Source of the DNA: Brachypterus glaber
Taxonomy: Eukaryota > Arthropoda > Insecta > Coleoptera > Kateretidae
Reading direction: 5' to 3'
DNA length: 64,000 nt
Assembly (NCBI GenBank): GCA_958510825.1
Contig: OY294051.1
Span: 32,925,667 to 32,989,666, forward strand
Shown in pieces: positions 1 through 9,969 of this stretch (its first letter is position 1; every line of letters starts with the position of its first letter). A program made the translations under genes and the position numbers. Below the pieces are notes generated by a model. It saw nothing but the letters and a program-made list of their open reading frames with translations, had not been told where the DNA came from and searched no databases.

Positions 1-436
1 TTCTACAAAAGCGCCCACCACCCACCACCTTGGCGGCTCTACCCAAACTTGTTGTGGCTACCAGAAAAAAAAATAAATTTTAAGGCTTTGTTCGCACAAC
101 AACTTGTCCTGTTGCCCTTTCCAGAAACTGGTAAGGCAACAACTCAATTTGTTGTAGTTAGCAAAAACAAAACTTAGATTTTATATTATACAATAAAGTT
201 TTTTTCCTCTTTAATTGACGTTTAGGGGCTTTATCAAGCTTATATACAACCAAAAAATTGACCTTTAAATATTTCTTCCTGCAAAAAGTGTTCCTATTTA
301 CTTTTGAAAGAAGTGTTTCTCACAGGTTATCAATTGTCAATAAAATTGAAAAAAAATATATATGTAACTATCATAAGATTTTAAAAGTATAAAAAATATA
401 ATATCAGTACTAATATCAGTACTTAAATATGCATAC
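1..436 (-). other. Intron start of the Cdk5 activator gene
   Basis: This sequence follows the donor GTATGC at 436 on the minus strand. It is AT-rich. At 20-180 there are several degenerate copies of a short CAACAA/TTGTTG motif (for example near 45, 100, 125 and 145). No second exon is visible before the window edge. Confidence 0.7.
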
Positions 437-1171
437 CTGCCATCCCTGCAAAAGGAGACTCCTGTCAACCGTCCTTAGCCACATAACAGCATCTCCAGCC
501 TGAAAATCCCTCAATTTATAACATTTCGTATGCAAATACATCCCCAAACATTTCAGCAGCTCTGAGGTGGAAGCTTGAATAACAGTCTTTTTCGGCGCTT
601 GAATCGGTACCACTTGGTTTTGTGTATTCACAGAATTCTGCGATAATAGTATTTGTTTATTGATAACTTTTTCACAATTTATGTGATGGTTAGTATTATT
701 GTTAGCATTGTTGACTCTGACAATGTCTAGAGCTAACGCTGATGTGCTTTTTGAGTTGGCGTAGTAAGATTTACTTTGTTGGATGTTTTTGTTTTTATCG
801 ACAATTGGATGTATGTTATCAGTTAAAGGTTGTCGAAACACGGTTATGTTCTTGTTCTTGTTATCCTGTTTTTTCTTGTTGTTGTTTGTTGTTGAAAACC
901 GTTTCCATGATAAAGCGTTGATAAACAACGAATGCTTTTTCAAATTTTTCTCCAACGCATTTTTTTCCGAGATGATTTTGGCGTTATCATTATTGTTTAT
1001 ATTGTTCAAGTTATGGTTATTCGAGTTGCACAAGTTGGCTTTGATAGCTTCGCGGTTTTTCACGTTATTCAATTGTTCATAGGAAAAGTTGTTTAGGGTA
1101 AAATCACCCGTGGAACTTGAGGTGTACACTGGTCTACGTTCACGGGGGGAGAAACTTAGCACAGTACCCAT
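437..1171 (-). CDS. Cdk5alpha: Cdk5 activator, p35/Cdk5alpha type, first coding exon (partial)
   Basis: Seen: an open frame of 245 codons starts at the ATG at 1171 with [14 protein letters not shown]. The Gly-2 and Ser-6 context fits N-myristoylation, as in p35. The middle (about residues 45-165) is low complexity and Asn-rich. From about residue 200 comes a conserved block, [19 protein letters not shown] followed by [15 protein letters not shown], which is the start of the cyclin-fold Cdk5-binding domain. The exon ends after CAG at 437 and is followed by a GTATGC donor, so the rest of the domain lies beyond the left edge. Known of the family: it binds and activates the neuronal kinase Cdk5 at membranes and acts in axon patterning and neuronal maintenance. 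The conserved block and the MGTVLSFSP start make the assignment firm. The long Asn-rich linker is typical of insect versions and is not conserved in detail. The frame continues for six more codons past the donor, and I read those as intron. Confidence 0.93.
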
Positions 1172-1530
1172 TGTTTATCAGTATTTCGGTTGTTTTTGTC
1201 AAGCTGTACACTCGGGGTCAGAGTTTAGCACATTTTTAAGAACGGTACACAGTTACCCGGAGTAAACGGATAGATTGTATTTTCTGCAAGGGGTCGATCT
1301 GGTCGGAGAAAATTAAGAGCGCCGGCGCCAGGATTTTCCTAGGCAACCCCCTGTGAAGTCACGGGAAATCAATATAGACACCCTCCGATTTTCATGGCAC
1401 GGCGTTCCTGGAACGAGTTTTTCACAATGCGCCACCTGTCTGAGAGTTTGTGTATACAAGAAGTATACACTGATAAAAGATAATAGTCTAAGAGCTGGTA
1501 TTTCATTATTTGCTCCCAGCTGTATTTTTA
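1172..1530. promoter_or_regulatory. Upstream region of the Cdk5 activator exon
   Basis: About 360 bases lie between the ATG and the first repeat. This stretch is clearly less AT-rich than its surroundings, for example around 1290-1420. It probably holds 5' untranslated sequence and promoter, but I see no convincing TATA box or initiator. The call is by position only. Confidence 0.35.
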
Positions 1531-2354
1531 TACAGTGCGTACATTAAGTCTGGAATCACCCGATTTACTTTTCAATTATAAGACTTTTAAAAAAACGCTC
1601 GGACAGGTCGATTTTAATTTTTAATTTTTCAAATTTTGGTGTAAAAAAAGTTATCAAAATTTTCACCCCCTTGCACCCTCCCATCACAACTTTTTTTTTC
1701 AAATAGCAACCTACCTCTTGTGACACATCGTTGGAAAGGTTATTTACTAAGCTTTCTAACGGTGTATGCCAAAGCCTTATTTAAAAAGGGGCTTAGAAAA
1801 AAATTAGTGGCTATTTGAAAAAAAAAATTGAAATAAGTGGGTGCAAGGGGGTGAAAATTGTGATAACATTTGGTGTAAACCAAAATTTGCAAAATTAAAA
1901 ATAAAAATCCACCTGTATGAGCATTTTTTTTTAACTTCCCAGTTACAAGTTAAAGAAAAAAATGCTTAGACAGGTCGATTTTTATTTTTTATTTCGAAAA
2001 TTTTGGTTTACACCAAATGTTATCACAATTTTCACCCCCTTGCACCCACTTATTCCAATTTTTTTTTCAAATAGCCACAAATTTTTGTCTAAGCCCCTTT
2101 TTAAATAAGGCTTTGGCATACACCGTTAGAAAGCTTATTAAATAACCTTTCCAACGATGTGTCACAAGAGGTAGGTTGCTATTTGAAAAAAAAAGTTGTG
2201 ATGGGAGGGTGCAAGGGGGTGAAAATTTTAATAACTTTTTTTACACCAAAATTTGAAAAATTAAAAATTAAAATCGACCTGTCCGAGCGTTTTTTTAAAA
2301 GTCTTATAATTGAAAAGTAAATCGGGTGATTCCAGACTTAATGTACGCACTGTA
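1531..2354. mobile_element. Foldback element with about 400-bp inverted arms
   Basis: Seen: the left end TACAGTGCGTACATTAAGTC at 1531 is mirrored by its reverse complement ending at 2354. The inversion continues almost through the whole 824 bp, with its centre near 1943. The arms carry the same landmarks in mirror order, such as GACAGGTCGATTTT, CCCCCTTGCACCC and CATCGTTGGAAAGG. Small differences between the arms show it is not newly made. The ends begin with CAGTGC next to TA, which fits a Tc1/mariner-type target site, but no transposase is present. It is best read as a non-autonomous foldback element. Confidence 0.8.
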
Positions 2355-2549
2355 TATGTCAAAGTATATTCAAATTAAGCTATTTGCAAATAGCCAGGTC
2401 TTGGATCGGGTTCCTTTGGATGCTAGAAGCCGCGAAAATGTGGTGAAATGGGGTCACCGAAAAATATATTTTTAACTTAAGAGTCAAACACATTTCATTT
2501 ATTACATTTAGATTAGTCTATTTTTACAGTTTTATACAATTATTCAGTA

Positions 2550-2715
2550 GGCCAAGGGGTAACAAAAGGCTTTAAAAAGTTTATTTGACATATGTCAAAA
2601 GTCTAAAGAATTTTCATTTAATCAAATGTCATTTCATAAATTCTCATTTCTTTAAAAAATTAAGTATCACATATGTCAAAGTCACTTTTTAAAGACTGTT
2701 CTTATCCCCTTGGCC
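2550..2715. mobile_element. Short TIR element
   Basis: The ends GGCCAAGGGG (2550) and CCCCTTGGCC (ending 2715) are inverted copies. The similarity continues inward through the AAAGGCTTTAAAAAGT-like sequence. It is about 166 bp with no coding capacity and looks like a miniature inverted-repeat element of unknown superfamily. Confidence 0.65.
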
Positions 2716-3295
2716 CAGAATTATTTTGTAGATATGATGTAGGTTATTTGATGTGTCTCCAATTAACTATGACCTTTTAGTGTTGTTTGTAAAATATATC
2801 AAATAAAATATGTTCAGCTAAATAAACATGGTTTGGATAAAACATAGTACGGCAGGCTAGAATTAAGTGATTTTAACCTTCGAGAAAAATTAACCCACAA
2901 TAACCCCGCCAGTATTTTTTTTTTCGGGTGTAATTAATTTTAACTATTTAACAAGAACAACCCTTTTAGTCTTTGATACAGACTAAAATGTTTACGCTAC
3001 ACCCTCCTCACTACTACTGCATGTAAAGGCATTTGCACTTGTCGAGCACAGCCCTCGAGGAGTAGCCCCCTTGCAGGACGTTGATGGAATTTAGAGTTTA
3101 TATATGTACACTAGCCACGCGTGCTGTTTAAAATAACGCATGTACAAAGGTGTACGTACGACCCTTTTTAACTTGGGTTCAGAGCAGGATTAGTTTAGAT
3201 CTCGAATATTATTCGAGCTCGAATTTCAATGTTAGTTTTTTATATACAAGGTTAACACAATTCTATAAAACACCATTAAACTTTGTTTAGTACCG
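2716..3295. other. AT-rich intergenic stretch, nothing recognised
   Basis: No open frame or clear repeat is visible. A somewhat less AT-rich patch at 3000-3190 has no recognisable coding or RNA signal. Confidence 0.5.
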
Positions 3296-3301
3296 TAATC
3301 T

Positions 3302-3482
3302 GGGGTGAAGCGGATCAAAAATATCAGTTTTCTTTAAATATTTAAATGTATCTGAACTAAAAATGTGAAAAAAAATAAATTTTATAAGCTTACTATTCAG
3401 CTATACGTTGAACATTTTGAAAAAAAATTAGCTCATAATTTCTTTCAGTTTTTCTTTATTAAAGGTTGATCCGCTTCACCCC
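3302..3482. mobile_element. Small element with GGGGTGAAGCGGATCA ends
   Basis: GGGGTGAAGCGGATCA at 3302 is repeated as its exact reverse complement at 3467-3482. This gives a 181-bp element with 16-bp perfect inverted ends and an AT-rich core. It is probably an internally deleted relative of the larger element that starts 7 bases further on. Confidence 0.65.
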
Positions 3483-3489
3483 ATGAATG

Positions 3490-4494
3490 GGGGTGAAGCG
3501 GATCAATTACTTGTTTAGCCAAAAAATCATTCTTAAAGACTAATGGAAAACCAAATTAATCTAAAAATAATTAAACCAAATCATAGGCCTGCCTGTATGG
3601 CTAAAGAGCGGGTTAAAATCAACAATAAAAAAAACAAAATAAGAGATTTTTTATTTAAACAACAATTAAATTGTCTATATAAAAAAAAATAAACAAACAA
3701 AGTTCCAGTCTCTGAATAAAAAACATATTCTCAAAGTATAGAACCAGAAACAAAAATATATCCAATGCCTATAAATAACAAAATTATATTCTTTGTACTT
3801 TGGCAAAAAAATAATACATAAAGTAAGTAAAAAATTTTTTTCTAATTATGTTTTAGCTTAGGCAATTATTCTAGAGTATAGTATAGTATAGTATAAATAT
3901 TTCTGAAAATATATTTTCCTCTTCTGTATAATTTTTCTTCAACTTTTCGGACAATTTTATCCTTCTTTACCACAGAAATATCCGTGACATCTGGATATAC
4001 GAAAAACACTTCTTTTGATGTAGGTTTCTTTCGTAGAACGATCACTGTACATTTACCATCGAGCTCATATGACCTGGTATGTTCATGGTCTATCTTGGCA
4101 ATACCTGTTTTAAAACATACAGTGGTCCCCACCACATGTACTTTTGTCATAAAAAAAATTACCAGAGAAACAAAAACCATATATTAAAGTAATTCAAGTG
4201 TATGTATGTTATTAAAAGACAGTTTTAAATATATATGCTAACTACCCCAATGTAAATTATTTCACTTTTGTTGTACCACAGTTTGTTTTCGGTATTTGTG
4301 AATTATCGGTATTTTACTTTAAAACTCGATTTTCGTGTACGAAAGCCTTACCTAACCTAACACCAAAAAATATATATACATTAACCACTGCCGGTGTCTG
4401 CTAGATATTTCAACAGTTTTGTTTGTTCTCGGAGAGTAGAATTATGCGTGATGCGGAAATATTTAAAAAATTGTATTTTGATCCGCTTCACCCC
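3490..4494. mobile_element. Pogo-like element remnant with the same inverted ends
   Basis: GGGGTGAAGCGGATCA at 3490-3505 pairs with its reverse complement at 4479-4494. The roughly 1-kb interior contains a minus-strand fragment of a pogo/Tigger-type transposase (3866-4180). The short element at 3302-3482 has identical ends, so the two look like an autonomous-derived copy and its miniature. Half a further end repeat (TGATCCGCTTGG) follows at about 4498-4509. Confidence 0.6.
3866..4180 (-). pseudogene. C-terminal fragment of a pogo/Tigger-like DDE transposase
   Basis: Seen: a 104-codon frame starts MVFVSLVIFF. It contains VIVLRKKPTSKEVFFVYPDV and then TDISVVKKDKIVRKVEEKL. Known: transposases of the pogo/Tigger group carry, after the DDE domain, a tail of the form 'FLR...(F/Y)P(D/E)V.D.S.V...DIV.KL', and this fragment fits that pattern. 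The zinc-finger or helix-turn-helix region and all catalytic acidic residues are missing, so it cannot be active. It sits inside an element with matching inverted ends. The match is from pattern memory only, so the family call is moderate. Confidence 0.45.
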
Positions 4495-5284
4495 TTGTGA
4501 TCCGCTTGGTTTGGACTAATAAATTGTTAAACAAATAATTGAATTCATTAGGCCCAGTTTCAAAATATTTTGCTTTTGGTACGCCATAAAAACATTTTTT
4601 ATGTAAATAATTCAAGAATATTTACTTAGGATTTTTTAACTATTTTTTAAGGTCCTTGTAGCCCTTTTTACAAATGATTTTAAATTTTATTTTTCTAGCT
4701 CTAGCGAGTCTCTAGAAACGGGGGTCCCACTTGGACCGTTTCGCGGGCCCCGAGGACCTTTCGTACCGAGTCACTGATTCTGAGTTAAATAAATACAAAA
4801 TATAATAATACCCCGTACAAAATACAATATTTTTAATTAAAAAATCCTTAAACCCTGTCCTGTATTAGACACATGGGTGCAGTCAAATTACGATATCTCG
4901 ATTGCAAAGTTCAATATTGACAATGTAAAGTCAAGTTTGTGGCCAATTATAAGTTTTTCCCAAGCTATTATTGAAAACTTGAACATGAATTTATTCACGT
5001 TTTTAATTGGTCCAAGAAAATGAAAAAGAGTTTTTTTATTAAATTGCCACAAGCTAAAAAAATATTGGAAAATAGTTTCTAGGTTCCTTGTGTTTTTTAT
5101 TAAAAAATTGAAAGATTTTCTGAAGCCCATAGAAAAACAAATACAATTTTTTTTCTTTTGCTAAAGGTGAATTTATTTATACCGAGCGTGTCAAAAGTCT
5201 GCCTCTCACTTGCTCGCATCCTGCCTTACGAAGGTTAAAGCGTAAAGTTGAGAGAGCGCTCATCTATAGTGAAAATTATTACTA
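4495..5284. other. AT-rich intergenic stretch
   Basis: No gene is recognised. A segment at 5252-5290 (GAGAGCGCTC followed by GAAAATTATTACTATAC) recurs at about 30366-30403, so part of this region is an unclassified dispersed repeat. Confidence 0.4.
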
Positions 5285-5930
5285 TACAGGTTTATTCAGG
5301 AATAGGTTCGAGAAATTTAAGAGGTGATTCTACGTTAAAAAATATGAAAAAAAGTTCCTATAAAGGTTGGTCTGGAAATGAGCCATAAGGTAGGTGTGGT
5401 CCTTCGAAGATGGGGAACAAGAAAAGCACTAATTAAATTTTAATGTTACATGGCGATTCTTCACTTAAAACTAAGCAAAAAAGTATTCTTCACCTAAATT
5501 TAATATTAAAGGAGTTATAGCCATTTAAAAAGTAACATTTTTAGTGGCACAAAATGTTACTTCCTATTAATTGCATTTTTTTTAACGGTGCTCCTACAGT
5601 GTTATATATGACATTTTTTATGTACATAAAAAGTTTGGGGCAAAAATGTGTTAAGCCTCACTTATTTTGTCCATCTAGACACGCCTCTGGTAAAATCCAA
5701 AATAATAAATTAACATAAACTTATTGCCCTTATTAACACTAGTATACATGCAAAAGCTCGTCTCTCTAGCTTAAAGGGTACAAGAGTTTTTAATAAAAAA
5801 CCTTATTTTTATTACAATTTTAAAGAGCCGTAACTCCCTTATAACTCATTTCCGGACCAACCTTTATAGGAACTTTTTTTCATATTTTTTAACGTTAAAT
5901 TTCTCGAACTTATTTCTGAATAACCCTGTA
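5285..5930. mobile_element. TACAGG...CCCTGTA TIR element, copy 1
   Basis: The left end (TACAGG at 5285, then AAAGTTCCTATAAAGGTTGG) is mirrored by the right end (CCAACCTTTATAGGAACTTT ... ACCCTGTA at 5930). The arms are about 85 bp. The interior, for example TTCGAAGATGGGGAACAAGA and AATTTAATATTAAAGGAGTTA, reappears inverted in 57356-57965, and the ends match 9053-9496. It has no coding capacity. The flanking TA fits a Tc1/mariner-type miniature element. Confidence 0.75.
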
Positions 5931-5944
5931 TATTTGATATGCTT

Positions 5945-6386
5945 GGTAGCACAATGGAGGCAGGGGCAAAGTGGAACATTTTTTTTTAATGAGGGGTCGG
6001 GATACATCATTTTAAAGCTCATAAAATTCTCTATTAGACCATATACAAAATTTTAGGGGGTTCAAAAAATTAAACAATTTTTTGATTAATGATTCATTTC
6101 GTGGCACAAAAACGGAAATTATACTTTTGAATAACAATTTCAAAAAAAAATCTAAGAAAATCGCATTTTTTAGCAAAAGAATTAAAAACCCCATATATTC
6201 AAAAAAAAACTAAAAAGTTAAAAATTACATGGTCGAAAATAGAACTTATTAAGCTTTAAAAGGATGTATAACACGACTCCCTTTTCTGTTTAAAACAATG
6301 TTCCTCCTTGTGATTTAAAAGGCATTACGTTGCCTCACAACCGCACTTGTATTGTATTGTCCCGCTGCCTCCATCGTGCTCCCTAA
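5945..6386. mobile_element. TIR element with GCAC.ATGGAGGCAG ends
   Basis: GGTAGCACAATGGAGGCAGG near 5945 matches the reverse complement of CCGCTGCCTCCATCGTGCTC ending near 6386. The interior contains AAGGGGGG-type motifs and a TACATCATTTTAAAGCT segment that also occurs at 52130-52147, linking this element to the repeat at 51955-52160. No transposase is visible. Confidence 0.6.
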
Positions 6387-6479
6387 ACAAATAAAATAGA
6401 TACCAAAAAATGATTTGGTTCATGTTATTTAAGTTTTCCAAATTTTAAGTTGATATCTTAAGTCATTCAAAAGTTAAAA

Positions 6480-6830
6480 GGAGGGGCGGACTTTGGACAT
6501 GCACTGTATATTTACAAAAATGGCGAAAGCGCTAACATAGATGCTGTGTATTTAAAAGTATAAATCCTTTTCTTCAAGCGTACTAAAATGTTCATATTTT
6601 ATAAATATTAGTTAAAAGTGATCTATTTTTTTACAGTAAAAAATGAGTTAATTGTTGTACGCCGTAAAAAAAGTGAGTTAGCAAAACCACCACTGGCGGC
6701 AGCACTCATTGACTTTGACGACAGCCATACTTCAAACTTGTTTGTTTATTATGTAAACAGGTGGTTGACTCGAGATTCTGTGCAAAAACCTTGTGTGAAA
6801 TTGATTAAAAATGATTGAAAGAATATATGG
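6480..6830. other. Repeat remains upstream of the recombinase fragment
   Basis: At 6480-6512 there is a GGGGCGGACTTTGGACATGCACTGTA end that resembles, inverted, the GTGCGGTCCAAAAGTCACC ends at 7244 and 51955. The 66-codon frame at 6618-6818 does not resemble a protein I know and is probably chance or decayed transposon sequence. Confidence 0.4.
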
Positions 6831-6988
6831 TTTATACACCTACAAATCTCTCCGAAATTGCAAATGCTACATTACACACGTTACCATGGAAATCGCGAAA
6901 AGTGTACGATTTAGCCTACGAAAAAAAATTAAAATGAGCTAAGGAAGGTTTAAGTTTATCTGAAAAGGGTTTTATTGGCCTATTTTAA
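6830..6988 (+). pseudogene. Decayed Crypton-like tyrosine recombinase, N-terminal fragment
   Basis: Seen: a frame reading TPTNLSEIANATLHTLPWKS then RKVYDLAYEKKLK, an in-frame TGA, then AKEGLSLSEKGFIGLF. Known: Crypton-like tyrosine recombinases (YR elements) in arthropods have an N-terminal helical SAM-like domain that reads roughly 'LP.KSRKVY..AYEKF..WC...L.ENVLLAYF'. The fragment matches that layout with one stop and several substitutions. The catalytic Arg/His/Tyr region is absent. It is a fossil with no function. The call rests on remembered family pattern and should be searched. Confidence 0.5.
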
Positions 6989-7235
6989 TAAAAAAAAAAC
7001 ATACTTTATTACTGAATAAATTAAATTCAAAAATTAATATTTAAAAAAAATATATATATAGAATTCTTGAAGAAAAAATAGTATGTTTTACTCAGAGGAA
7101 AAGTTCTTTTTTTTACTCGTCTGTAGTTTCCGGACTCCGCTTCGCGTCGTCCGTAAATTCTACAGACTAGTAAAAAAAAGCTTTACTTTTCCTTTTTGTA
7201 AAACAATATACTATTTTGTGAGGAATAAAGCAAAC

Positions 7236-8030
7236 TACATACCGTGCGGTCCAAAAGTCACCCCCTCCACTTAACTTTTGAACGTGTTGAGATATCGACT
7301 TCAAATTTGAAACACTTCAATAAGACAATCCAAACTCTTGTTTCGCATATATTTGATATTTTCAGCTCTTAAAATATTTATTCGATTGTAATAATCCAAT
7401 AAAAAACTAGATGAAACGTTGCAAGCACCCTGTCAAAACATCGGCACTATTGTACACTAGAGCCATCTAGTTTGCAAATTTCAAACTAGGTGTTTTGTTT
7501 GATTTTAAATTCTGTATCGTTAAAACATAATTTTTTGAAATCGGGTTATAAATATGTGAGATATGCTAAAAAAACCTTTTACTGCTTTAAACGCCAATAT
7601 CTCGAAAACAATGCGTTTTAGGAAAACGTTGTTTATAACATTTTTTGACCAATTTAAAATTATGTTTTATATAAGTGCTAAATTAACCAAATACAATAAT
7701 AATTGCCTTAATTATAAACCAAAAACTCTAAAAATAGGAATTTTACCCTATTTTTACCCCCTTACCCCCAATCGTTTACCCCCAAAATCTAATCAGCTCT
7801 TCGAAATACGATAAGAAACAATATGCAAAAAACCGCAAGTCGATATCTCATGTAGAAATGGAGTTAGACAGACAGACAGACGGACGCAAAATTTTTTTTT
7901 ACTGATTTCGACTCAGAATGGTGTAAAACGTCGAGAAATGTGAAAAAAACATGGTCAAAGATTTTGACTTTTTGGCGAAGATTTCAATACATCGGCACTC
8001 TTAGTGCCGATGTAAAAAACTATTGATTTA
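7236..8030. repeat. Dispersed repeat with GTCCAAAAGTCACC end and GACAGAC module
   Basis: The left part (CCGTGCGGTCCAAAAGTCAC at 7240, then TTTTGAACGTGTTGAGATAT) is shared with 51952-52020. At 7867-7883 there is a GACAGACAGACGGACG module, followed by AAAACGTCGAGAAATGTG at 7924. The same pairing of motifs recurs at several other loci. A hairpin of ACATCGGCACT and AGTGCCGATGT lies at 7990-8014. The 83-codon frame at 7563 has no recognised similarity. Confidence 0.55.
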
Positions 8031-8419
8031 CATTGATTAAAATTCTTGCAAAATCAGTTTAGGTACATATAAATTAAATACAAAAATACAAGTTTGTTAG
8101 AACAGGGGGAGGAAAAATGGCATTTCAAAGCGAGTAATATTACAAAATATTAATATCTATTACGGTGTAACTAGAGATAGCGATACTCATTTCACAATCC
8201 ATTTATATGAAGGGAATTACTAAGGGGTGAATATAAATAGGGATTTTATTTTAAGCCTATTACAATGTCAAAGCTCATTAAGGGGAACACTTTCTTTTGG
8301 GGGTCATCCGTTAATTACGTCTCGAAATTTTTGACCATTTTCACTGACCTCTCAAAAAAAAAATCAACCTGCAATAATATAAAAAATACACTGCCCAGTA
8401 AAAAAGCTTTCCCATTTTT

Positions 8420-8900
8420 TACCTTCGCGCGTGAAATAGATTTTTTATTATCAGCAACCTTAAAAACTCCCATATACCAATTTTCACGAAAACTACCCCA
8501 CGCTCCTCAGGGTGTGAAGCTGGATTTTTTATTATCAGATTCACTTTCAGAAACCACAAAACCCCCAATATACCAATTTTCAACACTATCCCCACCCTTG
8601 GTGGAATTAGAAAAAAATTATTATCCAATATTATTCAGTTACGTCGTCCCCAAAAACCCCTATATACCAATTTTGACGAAAATATTTAAAAATATTTGCC
8701 ACCTTATCCCCGTGGGGGTGGATTTTTTATTATCAGATTCAATTCAGCAACCTCGAAAACCCCTATATAGCAATTTTCAAATTTTTGTAAACAAAAATAT
8801 TTTTCCCCATTTGCCCCCCTTACTTCACCCCAATGTTAACCAAAAGCAATCCCGAGCGAGAACTTTTGGTAACATACCTGTATGCCAAATTTCATGTCTC
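8420..8900. repeat. Degenerate tandem repeat (ATTTTTTATTATCAG / TATACCAATTTTC)
   Basis: GATTTTTTATTATCAG occurs near 8440, 8523 and 8718. TATA(C/G)CAATTTT occurs near 8473, 8568, 8661 and 8766, always in the same order. This gives irregular units of about 85-105 bases. The long open frames on both strands here (212 and 69 codons) follow the repeat and are not convincing genes. Confidence 0.6.
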
Positions 8901-8924
8901 TAGCTTAAAGCGTTAAGTTATCGT

Positions 8925-9015
8925 GCACACAAAATTTCCTGGACAGACCGATCGACTGACATTTTTTGTTTGCTCGAAATTGCTTTATATCGACATAAAA
9001 CGTCATAAAACGCAA
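8925..9015. repeat. GACAGAC-type repeat module
   Basis: CACACAAAATTTCCTGGACA then GACCGATCGACTGAC, followed by ATAAAACGTCATAAAACG. The order and spacing match the copy at 54545-54640. It is a short dispersed module whose parent element is not identified. Confidence 0.5.
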
Positions 9016-9052
9016 AAATAAGCAAATAAAAATTTGAAAATTTTTGTACGAA

Positions 9053-9496
9053 TACAGGGTCTTCCGAAATTTTAAAAAATTTTAAAATGGGAAAGCAAAA
9101 TAATTAATATAATAAAAAATTACGCTTTAATTAATTAATTTTTTTCTTTCGATTTTTTTAGGTAATTTTTCTTATTTTGACCTAAGCAATCATATTCCAA
9201 TAATATAATTACAAAAAAGTTACACAGAAAAAAGTTTGGGGCAAAAAAACTGATAAGGTCCCCCGTTTCGCACACCCCTGGGCCTTATTACGATTAAATA
9301 ATATTCAAAACCTCGTTGCTGTATTTCAAATGGTTCCTGAGTTATTAAATAAAAACCGATTTTTTTTAGCCACTCTAAGGGGCGTAGCTCCCTTACGACG
9401 CATTTTTTGACATATGTTAATAGGAACTTTTTTTCATATTTTTCAATGTAGAATCACCCCTTAAAATTAATGACCCTATTTCTGAATAACCCTGTA
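9053..9496. mobile_element. TACAGGGT...ACCCTGTA TIR element, copy 2
   Basis: The ends TACAGGGT (9053) and ACCCTGTA (9496) match those of 5285-5930. The right 90 bp (TAGGAACTTTTTTTCATATT then TCTGAATAACCCTGTA) is nearly the same as in that copy. The interior shares AAAAAGTTTGGGGCAAAAA with it but is otherwise shorter and diverged. Confidence 0.7.
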
Positions 9497-9826
9497 TAGA
9501 AACTACCTGGTAGAAAACATTAACCATGCATTGAAACAGAGCCTTAACCCCTTAAAGTAATGTCTTAATTGAAATTTTAAATTATCGGTATACTACCTAT
9601 TTTGGTCTAGCAAATTTAGAGCAAATGTTGGTTTATAGATAAAATCCTTTATCAGGATTTTGTATTCTCCGCTAAATAAATAAACGTAAGCTGGGCAATA
9701 AAAATCGGGAGTTTTTTCCTAATAATAGGGTAGTTTAAGAAGATAAAGGTTTATCTCTTTTTTGTTCTTTTTACGGGTAGAAACACCCGTTATTAAAATC
9801 TAAAAAAATTGTATATTCTATAACTA

Positions 9827-9924
9827 GTATGGAATAGACAATATTCCGCGCGAGCAGAAAGTTTGCCATAGGAGCCGGTAGGCGAGTATGACGGTCCCGC
9901 GAGCGCGGAATGACTATTCCATAC
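9827..9924. repeat. CpG-rich hairpin
   Basis: GTATGGAATAG...ATTCCGCGCG pairs with CGCGGAATGACTATTCCATAC. The loop is rich in CG dinucleotides, unlike the AT-rich flanks. It is followed by TACTTTTTCTTCGACT (near 9938), which also follows the related hairpin at 42355-42470. Probably a small TIR element. Confidence 0.6.
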
Positions 9925-9969
9925 GTGTTGTAGACTATACTTTTTCTTCGACTGCAAATATGAAACACT

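Noticed and set aside
783..1082. 99-codon plus-strand frame
   Set aside because: Antisense shadow of the Asn-rich region of the Cdk5 activator exon (Asn codons read as Leu/Val/Phe on the other strand).
8265..8903. 212-codon plus-strand frame
   Set aside because: It runs through degenerate tandem repeats (ATTATCAG and TATACCAATTTT units), with repeat-like residues (DFLLSD, PIYQFS) and no domain.
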